From positions 1 to 64,000 of the forward strand of contig CAZOUY010000004.1 in the NCBI GenBank assembly GCA_964583155.1: DNA of 64,000 bases. The letters are read 5' to 3'. This document shows, piece after piece, positions 42,587 to 51,115 of this stretch (position 1 is its first letter; every line of letters begins with the position of its first letter). The translations under genes were made by a program, and so were the position numbers. Below the pieces are notes generated by a model that saw only the letters and a list, made by a program, of their open reading frames with translations, had not been told where the DNA came from and searched no databases. Origin of the DNA: CAG-826 sp964583155. GTDB lineage: Bacteria; Bacillota_I; Bacilli_A; RFN20; CAG-826.

Positions 42587-43060
42587 ATGAGAAATAGACG
42601 CTGTTGCTGTTGCCCAGAGGTTAGACCGCAGATGCCTAATTGTGGTGTGGATGTAACGCTGGATTCAAATGTCCATTGCACCCGCGTTTGCGAAACCATA
42701 CACTATACTGTCACTATTGCGAACAATACATGCATGACGTTAAACTGTGTAACGCTCGATCTTAATGTTAATCCTTCATTGTGCATTGATCCTGATCATA
42801 TTACGGTGAATGGAACATTAGTAGAAAATGCTGATCCTAATTGTATTAATATTGGAACGATATGTGCGGGAGAAAATACAGTTGTTACCTTCTGTGCCAC
42901 GGTCATGGAATGCAAACGCTATATTCGTTCTAAAGTAATTGCAAACTATATGGTTTGTTGTTGTTTAGAGCCTCGCTGTGTCACAACACCGAGCAATATT
43001 GATTGTGTGCAAGTGTGCTGTTGCTGTGGTTGCTGTTGCAACAATCAACATCATGATTAA
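42587..43060 (+). CDS. Cysteine-rich DUF11-like protein, probable spore surface component
   Basis: The 157-residue protein has 26 Cys. They sit in a CCCC block near the start, a VCCC segment, and a CCCCGCCC block near the end, plus regularly placed single Cys. The middle (about 20-115) follows the DUF11/immunoglobulin-like pattern of Bacilli surface proteins (HYTVTIANNT, VTLDLNV, ENTVVTFCATV). No signal peptide is present, as for many coat proteins made in the mother cell. GGTGATAA precedes the ATG. The spore-coat role is inferred from the Cys content and the sporulation-like promoter. Confidence 0.7.
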   Translation: MRNRRCCCCPEVRPQMPNCGVDVTLDSNVHCTRVCETIHYTVTIANNTCMTLNCVTLDLNVNPSLCIDPDHITVNGTLVENADPNCINIGTICAGENTVVTFCATVMECKRYIRSKVIANYMVCCCLEPRCVTTPSNIDCVQVCCCCGCCCNNQHHD

Positions 43061-43069
43061 TCTTTTCTA

Positions 43070-43100
43070 AGGACTGTAAATACAGTCCTTTCTTTTTTTA
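43070..43100 (+). terminator. Terminator of the Cys-rich gene
   Basis: AGGACTGTA pairs with TACAGTCCT around a two-base loop, followed by TTCTTTTTTTAT. Confidence 0.9.
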
Positions 43101-43117
43101 TAAAACGTTGGTTTTAG

Positions 43118-43146
43118 TTGTTTCTTGAGCCTATTTACGATATAAT
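43118..43146 (+). promoter_or_regulatory. Sigma-A promoter of gpsB
   Basis: TTGTTT (43118-43123), a 17-base spacer and a perfect TATAAT (43141-43146). Transcription would begin near 43153, which supports the translation start at 43172. Confidence 0.7.
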
Positions 43147-43171
43147 ACAATCAATGGAAGGAATGCACGCC

Positions 43172-43624
43172 ATGAAACTAAAGTACTCAGCAAAAAAAAT
43201 TGCCAAACAACAATTCACCGGTGTGGAAAAGGGCTATGAGCCCTTGGAGGTTGATGAATTCTTAGATGGCATTATCGAGGATTACTTGAAGATTGATGGT
43301 TTGGTTAAAGAATTAGATACGGCTCTTCAAGAGAATAAGGAACAATTAAGCACAATTGAAAGCCTAAATAAACAAATTCAATCTTTCCAAGAACGCATTA
43401 AAGAATTAGACGACTTGCGCATTCAAGCACAGACAGAGCTCGCTTTTCAAAAAAGTCGAATTGAGAAGGCCTTAGGAAATTTTCGGGGCTTTGATTCATC
43501 AATCGATGAATTGAACTATATTAAAGCCCTCGAAACGGAATTGGTGCAATTAGGTGGCGATCCGGATAAATGCCGTAAGCATCTGTACAAGAAGTCTATT
43601 GACCTTTCACGAATTAAAAAATAA
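43172..43624 (+). CDS. gpsB: Cell division protein GpsB (DivIVA-like)
   Basis: GpsB links the septum and elongation machinery and controls PBP1 shuttling. The DivIVA-type N-domain GYEPLEVDEFLDGIIEDY (about 22-39) is followed by a coiled coil (about 40-105) and a C-terminal tail. Length (150 aa) is longer than Bacillus GpsB (98). The ATG at 43172 was chosen for GGAAGG about 10 bases upstream. The rnpB gene follows within a few bases, as in Bacillus. Confidence 0.88.
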   Translation: MKLKYSAKKIAKQQFTGVEKGYEPLEVDEFLDGIIEDYLKIDGLVKELDTALQENKEQLSTIESLNKQIQSFQERIKELDDLRIQAQTELAFQKSRIEKALGNFRGFDSSIDELNYIKALETELVQLGGDPDKCRKHLYKKSIDLSRIKK

Positions 43625-43627
43625 ATA
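43599..43627 (+). promoter_or_regulatory. rnpB promoter overlapping the gpsB end
   Basis: TTGACC (43599-43604), a 17-base spacer and TAAATA (43622-43627). The -35 is in gpsB codons and the -10 overlaps its stop. Initiation would fall near 43631-43634, at the rnpB P1 stem. Confidence 0.5.
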
Positions 43628-43967
43628 TTCGATCCGGATAATTGCTGGTGCTTCGGCATTAGAGGAAAGTCCATGCTCGCACCATCTGTGATGATGGTAG
43701 TGTTTGTGCTAGCGGAAAAAATAACGCTAGGTATATGGGAGCATATAACGGCGGATAGAGACCTAAGTCCTAGGATATGGTGGATATCCTGAAAGTGCCA
43801 CAGTGACGTAGTTTATTGGAAACAATAAAGTGGAACGCGGTAAACCCCGCAAGCGAGAAACCCAAATTTGGTAGGGGAAGTTGTCTGAAAGAAACGAATG
43901 GAAGACAACATGCGAAACGCATAGATAAATAGTTATCCTAGACAAAACATGGCTTATAGGATCGAAT
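43627..43967 (+). ncRNA. rnpB: RNase P RNA, type B
   Basis: RNase P RNA is the ribozyme that matures tRNA 5-prime ends. The universally conserved blocks are present: GAGGAAAGTCCATGCTCGC, GAAAGTGCCACAGTGACG, GTGGAACGCGGTAAACCCC, GAGAAACCCAAATTT, and the terminal AACATGGCTTATAG. ATTCGATCC (43627-43635) pairs with GGATCGAAT (43959-43967) as P1. The type B layout is that of Bacilli. The exact ends are uncertain by several bases. No terminator separates it from pgsA. Confidence 0.95.
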
Positions 43968-43987
43968 ACTCATTAAGGGAGGAAAAG

Positions 43988-44638
43988 ATGAATTTACCAA
44001 ATAAGATTACAACTTTTCGAATGGTAATGGTGGGCGTTATCTTTATACTCTTGTTGGTACCTAGCTTTATCGGGAATAGCGGACCAATGATTGATATCTA
44101 CAAAAACGGCCAAGTTATTTCACAGTTGAGTGTCATCAATTTAGTTATTTGTGGCCTTTTTTTGATTGCTAGCTTTTCAGATTATTTTGATGGGCATTTG
44201 GCACGAAAATATAACTTAGTAACCACTTATGGAAAATTTATGGATCCGATTGCGGATAAATTATTGGTCGATACCGTTTTATTGTTCTTTGTTCTACCTA
44301 TGAGTAGTCATGGCTTTGCGTTTAAAGGTGAAACAGGGGTTCCGATGGTTGTGTGCATTTTGATGATTGCCCGTGACTTGGTGGTTGACGCCATTAGATT
44401 GATTTCCATGGAAAAAAGGGTGGTTGTAGCCGCAAATAAAATCGGCAAAGTCAAAACGGTTTTGCAAATGATTGCTTTAACTTGTGTGCTGCTTAATAAT
44501 TGGCCCTTCGTCTATTTGGAGCTTCCATTTAATATGACAAATGTCTTGTGCTATCTGGCTGGCGTGGTATCTCTCATTTCAGGGGTTACTTATTTATTGA
44601 ATAGTCGGAAAGTATTTGAGGATTCGAAGGATGATTGA
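43988..44638 (+). CDS. pgsA: CDP-diacylglycerol-glycerol-3-phosphate 3-phosphatidyltransferase
   Basis: PgsA makes phosphatidylglycerol phosphate, the precursor of acidic membrane lipids. The CDP-alcohol motif (about 70-95: SDYFDGHLAR, then GKFMDPIADK) is complete. Several membrane helices are visible. Length (216 aa) is normal. The ATG at 43988 was chosen for AAGGGAGGAAA. It overlaps cinA by eight bases. Confidence 0.95.
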   Translation: MNLPNKITTFRMVMVGVIFILLLVPSFIGNSGPMIDIYKNGQVISQLSVINLVICGLFLIASFSDYFDGHLARKYNLVTTYGKFMDPIADKLLVDTVLLFFVLPMSSHGFAFKGETGVPMVVCILMIARDLVVDAIRLISMEKRVVVAANKIGKVKTVLQMIALTCVLLNNWPFVYLELPFNMTNVLCYLAGVVSLISGVTYLLNSRKVFEDSKDD

Positions 44639-45119
44639 AAAAGATTTGGTTGATATTTTAAAAAAGCATAACTTGACGATTGGATCTATCGAATCATTTA
44701 CCGGCGGTCTTTTTGCCTCGACGCTCACAAATGTCCCCGGAGCCTCAAAGGTCTACTTGGGATCGATAGTCACTTATGCGACCGATATGAAGATTAAACT
44801 TCTAGGAGTGGATAATCTGACAATTGCTTCCTATGGGGTTGTTTCTAAAGAGGTGGCCCGGGAAATGGCGGAAAAGGGACGCCAAAAATTAGGGGTCGAT
44901 ATTTGTGTATCCTTTACGGGAAATGCCGGACCTGGCACATTGGATAATTTGCCTGTTGGTCGTGTGTGTATGGCCATTGCGGCATCGTCTAAAACATTAT
45001 CCTACGAGGTCCAGATTGAGGCGCATGACCGACAAAGAGTGCGCGAATTAGCGGTCGAAAGCGTTATGAAGTGGGTTATTGAATATATTCGTCAAGAAAC
45101 GAATATGTTAGGTAAATAA
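44631..45119 (+). CDS. cinA: CinA C-terminal domain protein (amidohydrolase)
   Basis: This is the deamidase-type C-terminal domain of CinA, which converts nicotinamide mononucleotide to nicotinate mononucleotide or is linked to competence. Signature segments SIESFTGGLFASTLT, VTYATDMK and GNAGPGT are clear. At 162 residues it lacks the MoeA-like N-terminal domain of full CinA (about 415 aa). The ATG at 44631 overlaps pgsA. recA follows in the classic pgsA-cinA-recA order. Confidence 0.9.
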   Translation: MIEKDLVDILKKHNLTIGSIESFTGGLFASTLTNVPGASKVYLGSIVTYATDMKIKLLGVDNLTIASYGVVSKEVAREMAEKGRQKLGVDICVSFTGNAGPGTLDNLPVGRVCMAIAASSKTLSYEVQIEAHDRQRVRELAVESVMKWVIEYIRQETNMLGK

Positions 45120-45156
45120 AAGATTAAAACGTATTAATTATGAAGGGAGAATTATT

Positions 45157-46164
45157 ATGGCACAAGAAAAAGAAAAAAGCCGCGAAGAAGCTCTGAATGA
45201 TGCTTTAAAAAGCATCGAAAAAATATATGGTAAAGGATCGGTTATGAAATTGGGGGATCGCCCGAATGTCGATATCGATTCAATTCCTACCGGATCTTTG
45301 CTTTTAGATAGCGCTTTGGGGATCGGAGGCTATCCTAAAGGCCGGATTATTGAAATATTCGGACCGGAATCATCCGGCAAAACAACCCTCGCTCTACACG
45401 CCATTTCCGAATGTCAAAAAAAGGGTGGAAGAGCGGCGTTTGTTGATGCTGAGCATGCGATTGATCCGGTCTATGCCAAGCATTTAGGAGTTAATATTGA
45501 TGAACTAATCTTATCGCAGCCTGATAATGGCGAGCAAGCGCTGGAAATTGTGGAATTATTGGCTAAATCAAATGCGATCGATATTATTGTGGTCGATTCA
45601 GTGGCGGCTTTGGTTCCACAAGCGGAGATTGAAGGCGTGATGAGTGACAATCAGGTTGGCTTGCAAGCGCGATTGATGTCAAAGGCAATGCGGAAATTGG
45701 CGGGCGTCTTGAATAAATCATTATGCACCGTCATATTTATCAACCAATTGCGTGAAAAGGTTGGAGTCATGTATGGAAATCCGGAAACGACTACCGGGGG
45801 AAGAGCGTTAAAATTTTATGCGTCTGTCCGAATTGATATTCGGAGATCTGAGGTTATCAAAGATGGAACTGACATCGTTGGTAACACCGTCAACATCAAA
45901 ATTGTGAAGAATAAAGTTGCTCCCCCATTTAAGAGCTGCAAAATTGATTTGATATATGGTGAGGGAATTTCCAAATATGGTGAAATATTGGATTTAGCAG
46001 TGGAAATGGATCTTGTGAAAAAATCGGGATCTTGGTATGAGTATAAAGGCGAACGGATGGGACAAGGCCGCGAAAACGCTAAGCAATATTTAAAAGAAAA
46101 TCCCGAGGTTTTTGAAGAACTACAGCAGAGCATCCGCGAACAATTTTTAAATAAGGGCGAATAA
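45157..46164 (+). CDS. recA: Recombinase RecA
   Basis: RecA forms filaments on single-stranded DNA, drives strand exchange and triggers the SOS response. The Walker A GPESSGKT is at 69-76, and AFVDAEHAIDPVYAKHLGV and QLREKVGVMYGNPE are universal RecA segments. Length (335 aa) is normal. AAGGGAGAA precedes the ATG. A regulator, recX, is elsewhere in the window. Confidence 0.98.
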   Translation: MAQEKEKSREEALNDALKSIEKIYGKGSVMKLGDRPNVDIDSIPTGSLLLDSALGIGGYPKGRIIEIFGPESSGKTTLALHAISECQKKGGRAAFVDAEHAIDPVYAKHLGVNIDELILSQPDNGEQALEIVELLAKSNAIDIIVVDSVAALVPQAEIEGVMSDNQVGLQARLMSKAMRKLAGVLNKSLCTVIFINQLREKVGVMYGNPETTTGGRALKFYASVRIDIRRSEVIKDGTDIVGNTVNIKIVKNKVAPPFKSCKIDLIYGEGISKYGEILDLAVEMDLVKKSGSWYEYKGERMGQGRENAKQYLKENPEVFEELQQSIREQFLNKGE

Positions 46165-46202
46165 TAAAATACATTATAGTCTACTAGGAGGTGCATGCTT
46201 TA

Positions 46203-46418
46203 ATGAGAAGTGGAACCTGTCCAAAATGTGGCGGAACTAACATAAAGAAGATTAAGCTGCAATCAATTGCTAGTGATTCTGCAGTTTGGGATTATGAGTA
46301 TTATGGACTATTTCAGTGTGCATTCATGACGAGATATGTATGCTAGGACTGTGGCTATAGTGAAAGATATTTTGAAGATAAAGATTTGGAAAAGGTGAAA
46401 GGAAAAAGCAAAAAATAA
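46203..46418 (+). pseudogene. Zinc-ribbon protein gene with an in-frame TAG
   Basis: The frame opens at an ATG after CTAGGAGGTGC and encodes CPKCGG near the start (residues 6-11). At 46344-46346 a TAG interrupts the second zinc knuckle: YVC then TAG then DCGYSERYFEDKDLEK, ending at TAA 46416-46418. Without the stop it would be a 71-residue zinc ribbon with two CxxC pairs. The 47-residue product loses the last Cys. Either it is a decaying gene, a sequencing error, or a readthrough case. Confidence 0.6.
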
Positions 46419-46884
46419 AGGGCAAAGGCTCAATGTTTTTTGCTAAATAATTCCGAGAATTTTCGCATTCTCATATCAAAAAACAATTGAAAAGAGCAAT
46501 GCCTTGACAAATGGTGAGATATGAAAGTTGGAATTTGCTTTTAAAAACGGAATGAAAGTTGAAACTAAATTCATCTTTTCTATTTTAAAATGCCTTTACT
46601 TTGTCACTTAACGCTTTTTTAGAGATGAGAAAATTATGTTTTTTTCCTTTTATAAAGTAATTCAATTTGGTATACTATAAATGTGCTCTATGCACTTATA
46701 CCTTGTAAATATAGATTTCAACATTTAATTAGAGGCGTAGTCCTTATCATATAATTATTTGGATCAAGAAAACACACCTACAGGGAATATTATGGTCTTT
46801 TTATGACTATTTTTATCACTTTTTAGTTGATAATGTAATTTTTGATTACTCTAAAAAAATATTGGAGAAGGGGGATTTTTTATC
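46419..46884. other. Intergenic region upstream of rny
   Basis: No gene is supported in 466 bases. It contains a hairpin (GAGAAT/ATTCTC, about 46455-46472), the second copy of the 18-bp repeat (46595-46612), and a TATACT hexamer at 46671-46676 without a clear -35. GGAGAAGGGGGATT just before 46885 is the rny ribosome binding site. The length suggests a long leader or a lost gene. Confidence 0.5.
46595..46612 (+). repeat. 18-bp exact repeat, copy 2
   Basis: Identical to 37-54 and in the same orientation, about 46.6 kb away, again in AT-rich non-coding DNA. Confidence 0.6.
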
Positions 46885-48462
46885 ATGATTATTTTAGAAA
46901 CGGCAAAAAGTATGCCGTTATGGTTAGCTATTTTGCTAATGTTTGTTATGTTAATTCTCGGAGCTGTCATAACTCTTTTAGTGCCTTTCTTTAAGATCAA
47001 AGCATCTATGAAAAAAAGCGAAAAGATTTTAAAGGACGCAGAAACAAAATCCGATCATTTACTGAAAACTGCGCAATTGGATGCCAAACAGCACGCTTAT
47101 GAAATGAAAGTCGAAGCGGAAAAAGAAATAAAGGAGAAAAAGGCGGAATTAGCGGTTCAAGAGAATAAATTGTTACAACGTGAGCAAGGAATCGATCGCC
47201 GCGATATCGCCTTACTCGCTAAAGAAAACACGTTGGAAGAAAAAAATGAGGCCCTGAATAAGCGAATGAAAGAAATTGATCGCAAAGAGGCCGTACTCCA
47301 AGAAAAAATTGACTCTATTTTATCGGAATTAGAGAAGGTCGCGAATATGTCGGTAGGAGAAGCAAAAGAGGAGATTTTCCGCCGTGTCGAAAGCAAAATA
47401 TCGCGCGAATTAGCGGCCTATGTCAAAAATAAGGAAGAAGAGGCTCGCGATACTGCTGATACAACTGCGAAAGAAATTTTATCATTGGCAATTTCCAAAT
47501 ATTCTCAAGATGTCACTTCGGAAAGAACCGTTTCCGTGGTAGCGTTGCCAAGCGATGAAATGAAGGGCCGAATCATCGGACGTGAAGGTCGGAATATTCG
47601 TTCTTTAGAGCAATTATTAGGGGTTGACTTAATCATCGATGACACTCCTGAGGTCATCACGGTTTCTTGCTTCGATCCGATTCGTCGAGAAATCGCTCGT
47701 TTATCATTGGAAAATTTGATTAAAGATGGTCGTATTCAACCGGGTAGAATAGAAGAAGTAGTGGAAAAAGCGAAAAATGAAGTGGCTGAATCGGTACGTA
47801 AGACCGGTCAAGAGGTTGCCTTTAAGCTTGGTCTACCGCGCATTAACAAAGAATTATTAGATTATGTTGGACGATTGAAATATCGAACCAGCTATGGCCA
47901 GAATGCTTTGGATCATTCCATTGAAGTCGCTTACTTAGCCGGAATTATGGCCGCTGAGTTGGGCTTGGATCAAAATCTCGCTAAAAGAGCAGGATTATTG
48001 CATGATATCGGTAAAGCGGCTGACTTTGAATTAGATGGCAGTCACGTGGAAATTGGTGTTCGTTTGGCGAAAAAATATGGTGAGCCTGATGTGGTGATTA
48101 ACGCTATCGAATCGCATCATGGCGATGTGCCTTCGAAATATTTTATCTCTAATTTAGTAGCGGCGGCCGATACCTTATCGGCGGCACGCCCGGGCGCACG
48201 CAGCGAAACCTTAGAGAATTATGTGAAGCGAATTGAAAAATTGGAAACTATTTGTAAATCTTATGAGGGTGTCAGCCAATGCTATGCTATGCAATCCGGA
48301 CGTGAGGTCCGAATCATGGTTGTCCCTGAAAAAGTTGATGATTTAGGAGCCTTTAAGTTAGCCCGTGAAATTCGTGAAAGAATCGAAGAGGAAATGACTT
48401 ATCCGGGTCAAATTAAAGTATCTGTAATTCGAGAAATGCGAGCTATTGAACTCGCTAAATAA
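46885..48462 (+). CDS. rny: Ribonuclease Y
   Basis: RNase Y is the membrane-bound endonuclease that starts mRNA decay in Bacilli. An N-terminal membrane helix (about 8-38) and long charged coiled coil (about 40-195) are followed by a KH domain (VALPSDEMKGRIIGREGRNI) and an HD domain with HSIEVAYLAG and HDIGKA. Length (525 aa) is normal. GGAGAAGGGGG precedes the ATG. The YmcA gene downstream encodes a known specificity partner in Bacillus. Confidence 0.97.
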   Translation: MIILETAKSMPLWLAILLMFVMLILGAVITLLVPFFKIKASMKKSEKILKDAETKSDHLLKTAQLDAKQHAYEMKVEAEKEIKEKKAELAVQENKLLQREQGIDRRDIALLAKENTLEEKNEALNKRMKEIDRKEAVLQEKIDSILSELEKVANMSVGEAKEEIFRRVESKISRELAAYVKNKEEEARDTADTTAKEILSLAISKYSQDVTSERTVSVVALPSDEMKGRIIGREGRNIRSLEQLLGVDLIIDDTPEVITVSCFDPIRREIARLSLENLIKDGRIQPGRIEEVVEKAKNEVAESVRKTGQEVAFKLGLPRINKELLDYVGRLKYRTSYGQNALDHSIEVAYLAGIMAAELGLDQNLAKRAGLLHDIGKAADFELDGSHVEIGVRLAKKYGEPDVVINAIESHHGDVPSKYFISNLVAAADTLSAARPGARSETLENYVKRIEKLETICKSYEGVSQCYAMQSGREVRIMVVPEKVDDLGAFKLAREIRERIEEEMTYPGQIKVSVIREMRAIELAK

Positions 48463-48465
48463 TTT

Positions 48466-48486
48466 AATAGGACCATTGGTCCTATT
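48466..48486 (+). terminator. Weak hairpin between rny and ymdB
   Basis: AATAGGACC pairs with GGTCCTATT around a three-base loop, followed by TCTTT only. It may be an attenuator rather than a full terminator. Confidence 0.45.
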
Positions 48487-48512
48487 TCTTTATGGAAAGG
48501 AGGGATGATCTC

Positions 48513-49301
48513 ATGCGTCTTTTATTTATCGGTGATATCGTAGGCAAAAGTGGACGGAGCGTTGTAAAAGCCCATTTACCGGAGCTGATTAAAAAATATC
48601 AAATCGATTTTGTGATTGCGAATGGTGAAAACGTCACTCATGGAAAAGGATTAATTGAGCACCATTATGAGCAATTGCTGCAGATGGGAATTGATTGTAT
48701 CACATTGGGAAATCATTATGAATCAAAAAGCGAGATTACGGAGTATCTTGAAGGTGCTGAGCATTTAATTAGACCCTACAACCTAAAGAAGAATTATCCT
48801 GGTGTTGGCACTGCTGTATTTGAAGTCGATAATTTCCGGATTCGTGTCACCAATTTATTAGGACAGGCCTTCATGCTCGAAGAGGTAAATAATCCCTTTG
48901 ACGCTTTAAAAGAGATTATTGAACAAGAGGAACCGGCGGACATTCATATCGTTGATTTTCATGCCGAAGCTACCGGAGAGAAGCAAGCGCTCGGTTGGGC
49001 TTTTGACGGAGAGGTGACTGCGGTTATCGGCACGCATACTCATGTCCAAACCCATGATGAACGAATTTTAGCAAAGGGAACGGCGTTTATGTGCGATGTT
49101 GGAATGTGTGGGCCCTTAAATAGTGTTCTCGGGGCCAAAAAAGAGACGATGATCGCCCGTGCTTGGAAAGGCGAAAAGGTGCGTTATGAATTGTCACCAG
49201 AAAAAGGCAGTGTTTTATCGGCTGTCCTTATCGATGTCAATCCCGATTTGGGTTTAGCCACCGCGATCAAGTCAATTATTTTGTTTGATGAACATATTTA
49301 G
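48513..49301 (+). CDS. ymdB: YmdB-family metallophosphoesterase
   Basis: YmdB is a cyclic-nucleotide phosphodiesterase that affects biofilm and motility decisions in Bacillus. Metal-binding motifs IGDIVGKSGR, NGENVTHGKG, LGNHYE, DFHAEATGEKQA and GTHTHVQT are present. Length (262 aa) is normal. The ATG at 48513 was chosen for GGAAAGGAGGG; the longer frame includes that site. The rny-ymdB-spoVS order is that of Bacillus. Confidence 0.93.
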   Translation: MRLLFIGDIVGKSGRSVVKAHLPELIKKYQIDFVIANGENVTHGKGLIEHHYEQLLQMGIDCITLGNHYESKSEITEYLEGAEHLIRPYNLKKNYPGVGTAVFEVDNFRIRVTNLLGQAFMLEEVNNPFDALKEIIEQEEPADIHIVDFHAEATGEKQALGWAFDGEVTAVIGTHTHVQTHDERILAKGTAFMCDVGMCGPLNSVLGAKKETMIARAWKGEKVRYELSPEKGSVLSAVLIDVNPDLGLATAIKSIILFDEHI

Positions 49302-49338
49302 ATTTCCTTCTTCATAAACATTTGAAGAGGATAAAAAA

Positions 49339-49608
49339 ATGATTCAAACAATTAAAGTACGAAAAGATTCAAATGTTAATGCAGTGGCCGGTTCAATTAG
49401 CAATATTTTGCGTGAACAGGCAAGTGTTGAGGTGCAAACGGTAGGCGCTGGAGCTCTCAATCAGGCCATTAAGGCGATTATTATTGCTCGGGGCTTTTTA
49501 GCACCATCAAATATCGATGTCACCGTTGTCCCTTCTTTTCAAGAGATCACCATTGAACATGAAATGAAGACTGCTATTCGCTTAAAGGTCGAAAAGCATT
49601 ATATTTAA
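49339..49608 (+). CDS. spoVS: Stage V sporulation protein S
   Basis: SpoVS is a small regulator needed for stage V of sporulation. The sequence TIKVRKDSNVNAVAGSIS and GAGALNQAIKAIIIARGFL are nearly universal in the family. Length (89 aa) is typical. GAGGATAA precedes the ATG. Its presence with rny and ymdB is normal Bacillus context. Confidence 0.96.
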   Translation: MIQTIKVRKDSNVNAVAGSISNILREQASVEVQTVGAGALNQAIKAIIIARGFLAPSNIDVTVVPSFQEITIEHEMKTAIRLKVEKHYI

Positions 49609-49619
49609 TGAAGAAAGGA

Positions 49620-49660
49620 ATATCATAAGATTAGCGCTAATGGATATGGTTTTATGATAT
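49620..49660 (+). other. Palindromic hairpin ahead of miaB
   Basis: ATATCATAA pairs with TTATGATAT, enclosing a perfect 12-bp palindrome ATTAGCGCTAAT. It ends immediately before the miaB AAGGAG. It could be a regulator site or translation control hairpin. There is no T-run. Confidence 0.4.
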
Positions 49661-49672
49661 AAGGAGTTTAGT

Positions 49673-51115
49673 ATGAAAGGCTGCATCATCAAAAGCAAAC
49701 CCTCGCTCGAAATGGCAAGGAAACGAAACCCAAATGACCAAACAACGATTATTAAAGAGGACTTTATTGTTTCGACTTATATGCAAGAAATGGCTAGTGG
49801 CAAGAAGTATTTTATTCGAACCTATGGTTGTCAGGCTAATGTTCGCGATGAAGAAACAATGGCGGGGATGTTAGAAAAGGCCGGATATGTCAAAGCGGAT
49901 AATGTCAAAGACGCTGATTTAGTGATTCTAAATACCTGTGCGGTACGTGAGAATGCCGAAGATCGCGTCTATGGTGAATTAGGACAGTTAAAAGGGCTGA
50001 AAGGTCAGAAAAAGGATTTAATCATCGCTTGCTGTGGCTGCATGATACAGGAAGAGCATATCGTGGACACTATCGAAAAAAGCTATCGTCAAGTGGATTT
50101 GCTTTTCGGAACCCATAATATTCAAGATCTTTTGTCGCTGCTCGAAGAAGTATATCGCAGTCAAAAACGGATTATCGCGGTAGAATCGAAAAGTGGCGAG
50201 GTAATAGAAAATCTCCCATCCACTCGCTTGGAAAGCAAAAAAGCTTTCGTAAATATCATGTATGGATGTGATAAGTTTTGCACTTATTGTATTGTTCCTT
50301 ATACTCGTGGCAAGCAGCGGAGTCGCGCTTTGGATGATATTCTTCAAGAAACCAAAGAATTGCTGGCGAAGGGATATATGGAAATCACATATTTAGGGCA
50401 GAATGTCAATGCCTATGGCAAGGATTTAGATGAAGGTGTGGATTTTGCAACTCTTTTAGAAAAAGTAGCCCTTTTAAACGTTCCCCGGATACGTTTTACG
50501 ACTTCCCATCCTTGGGATTTTAGCGATCGTATGATTGAAATCATCGCCAAATATGATAATATCATGCCCTTCATTCATTTGCCGTTGCAATCGGGAAACG
50601 ATGAGATTTTGCGAAGAATGGGACGTCGCTATAGCGCTGAACAATACTTAGAGTTGGTCGATAAAATGCGAAAAGCGATTCCTTCTTTAGCGCTCTCGAC
50701 CGATATTATTGTCGGTTTTCCTAACGAAACCGAAGAGCAATTTCAGGATACTTTGAAGATGGTGGAGAAGGTTGGCTATGATAGCGCCTTTACCTTCATT
50801 TATTCGCCACGTGTGGGAACGCCGGCTAGCTTGATGGAGGATAAGGTCTCATCTCAAGAGAAGCATGATCGCTTTGATCGCCTCGTTTTAGCGGTGGAAA
50901 AAGGAGCTATAGAAAGAGCGAATCAGATGATCGGAAGGGTTTATGACGTGTTAGTGGATGGCTACTCCAAAAAGAACAAGAGCGTTCTTTCGGGATATAC
51001 CGATACTAATAAATTGGTGCATTTTTCAGGGGATGAATCCTTGATCGGAAAAATAGTCAAAGTCAAAATCATCGAATCGCATCTTTATTCCATGATTGGA
51101 GAATTGTGCCTATGA
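49673..51115 (+). CDS. miaB: tRNA-2-methylthio-N6-dimethylallyladenosine synthase
   Basis: MiaB adds the methylthio group to isopentenyl-adenosine 37, after MiaA (also in this window). The N-domain Cys set (YGCQAN, LNTCAVREN, CCGCM), the radical-SAM motif CDKFCTYC and a C-terminal TRAM domain are present. Length (480 aa) is slightly long because of an N-terminal extension of about 40. It needs two Fe-S clusters, supplied by the suf system. It overlaps ymcA by four bases. Confidence 0.95.
   Translation: MKGCIIKSKPSLEMARKRNPNDQTTIIKEDFIVSTYMQEMASGKKYFIRTYGCQANVRDEETMAGMLEKAGYVKADNVKDADLVILNTCAVRENAEDRVYGELGQLKGLKGQKKDLIIACCGCMIQEEHIVDTIEKSYRQVDLLFGTHNIQDLLSLLEEVYRSQKRIIAVESKSGEVIENLPSTRLESKKAFVNIMYGCDKFCTYCIVPYTRGKQRSRALDDILQETKELLAKGYMEITYLGQNVNAYGKDLDEGVDFATLLEKVALLNVPRIRFTTSHPWDFSDRMIEIIAKYDNIMPFIHLPLQSGNDEILRRMGRRYSAEQYLELVDKMRKAIPSLALSTDIIVGFPNETEEQFQDTLKMVEKVGYDSAFTFIYSPRVGTPASLMEDKVSSQEKHDRFDRLVLAVEKGAIERANQMIGRVYDVLVDGYSKKNKSVLSGYTDTNKLVHFSGDESLIGKIVKVKIIESHLYSMIGELCL

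Noticed and set aside
46344..46346. Pyrrolysine insertion at the in-frame TAG
   Set aside because: No pyl genes were seen, TAG ends many normal genes here, and zinc ribbons normally carry an ordinary residue at this position.
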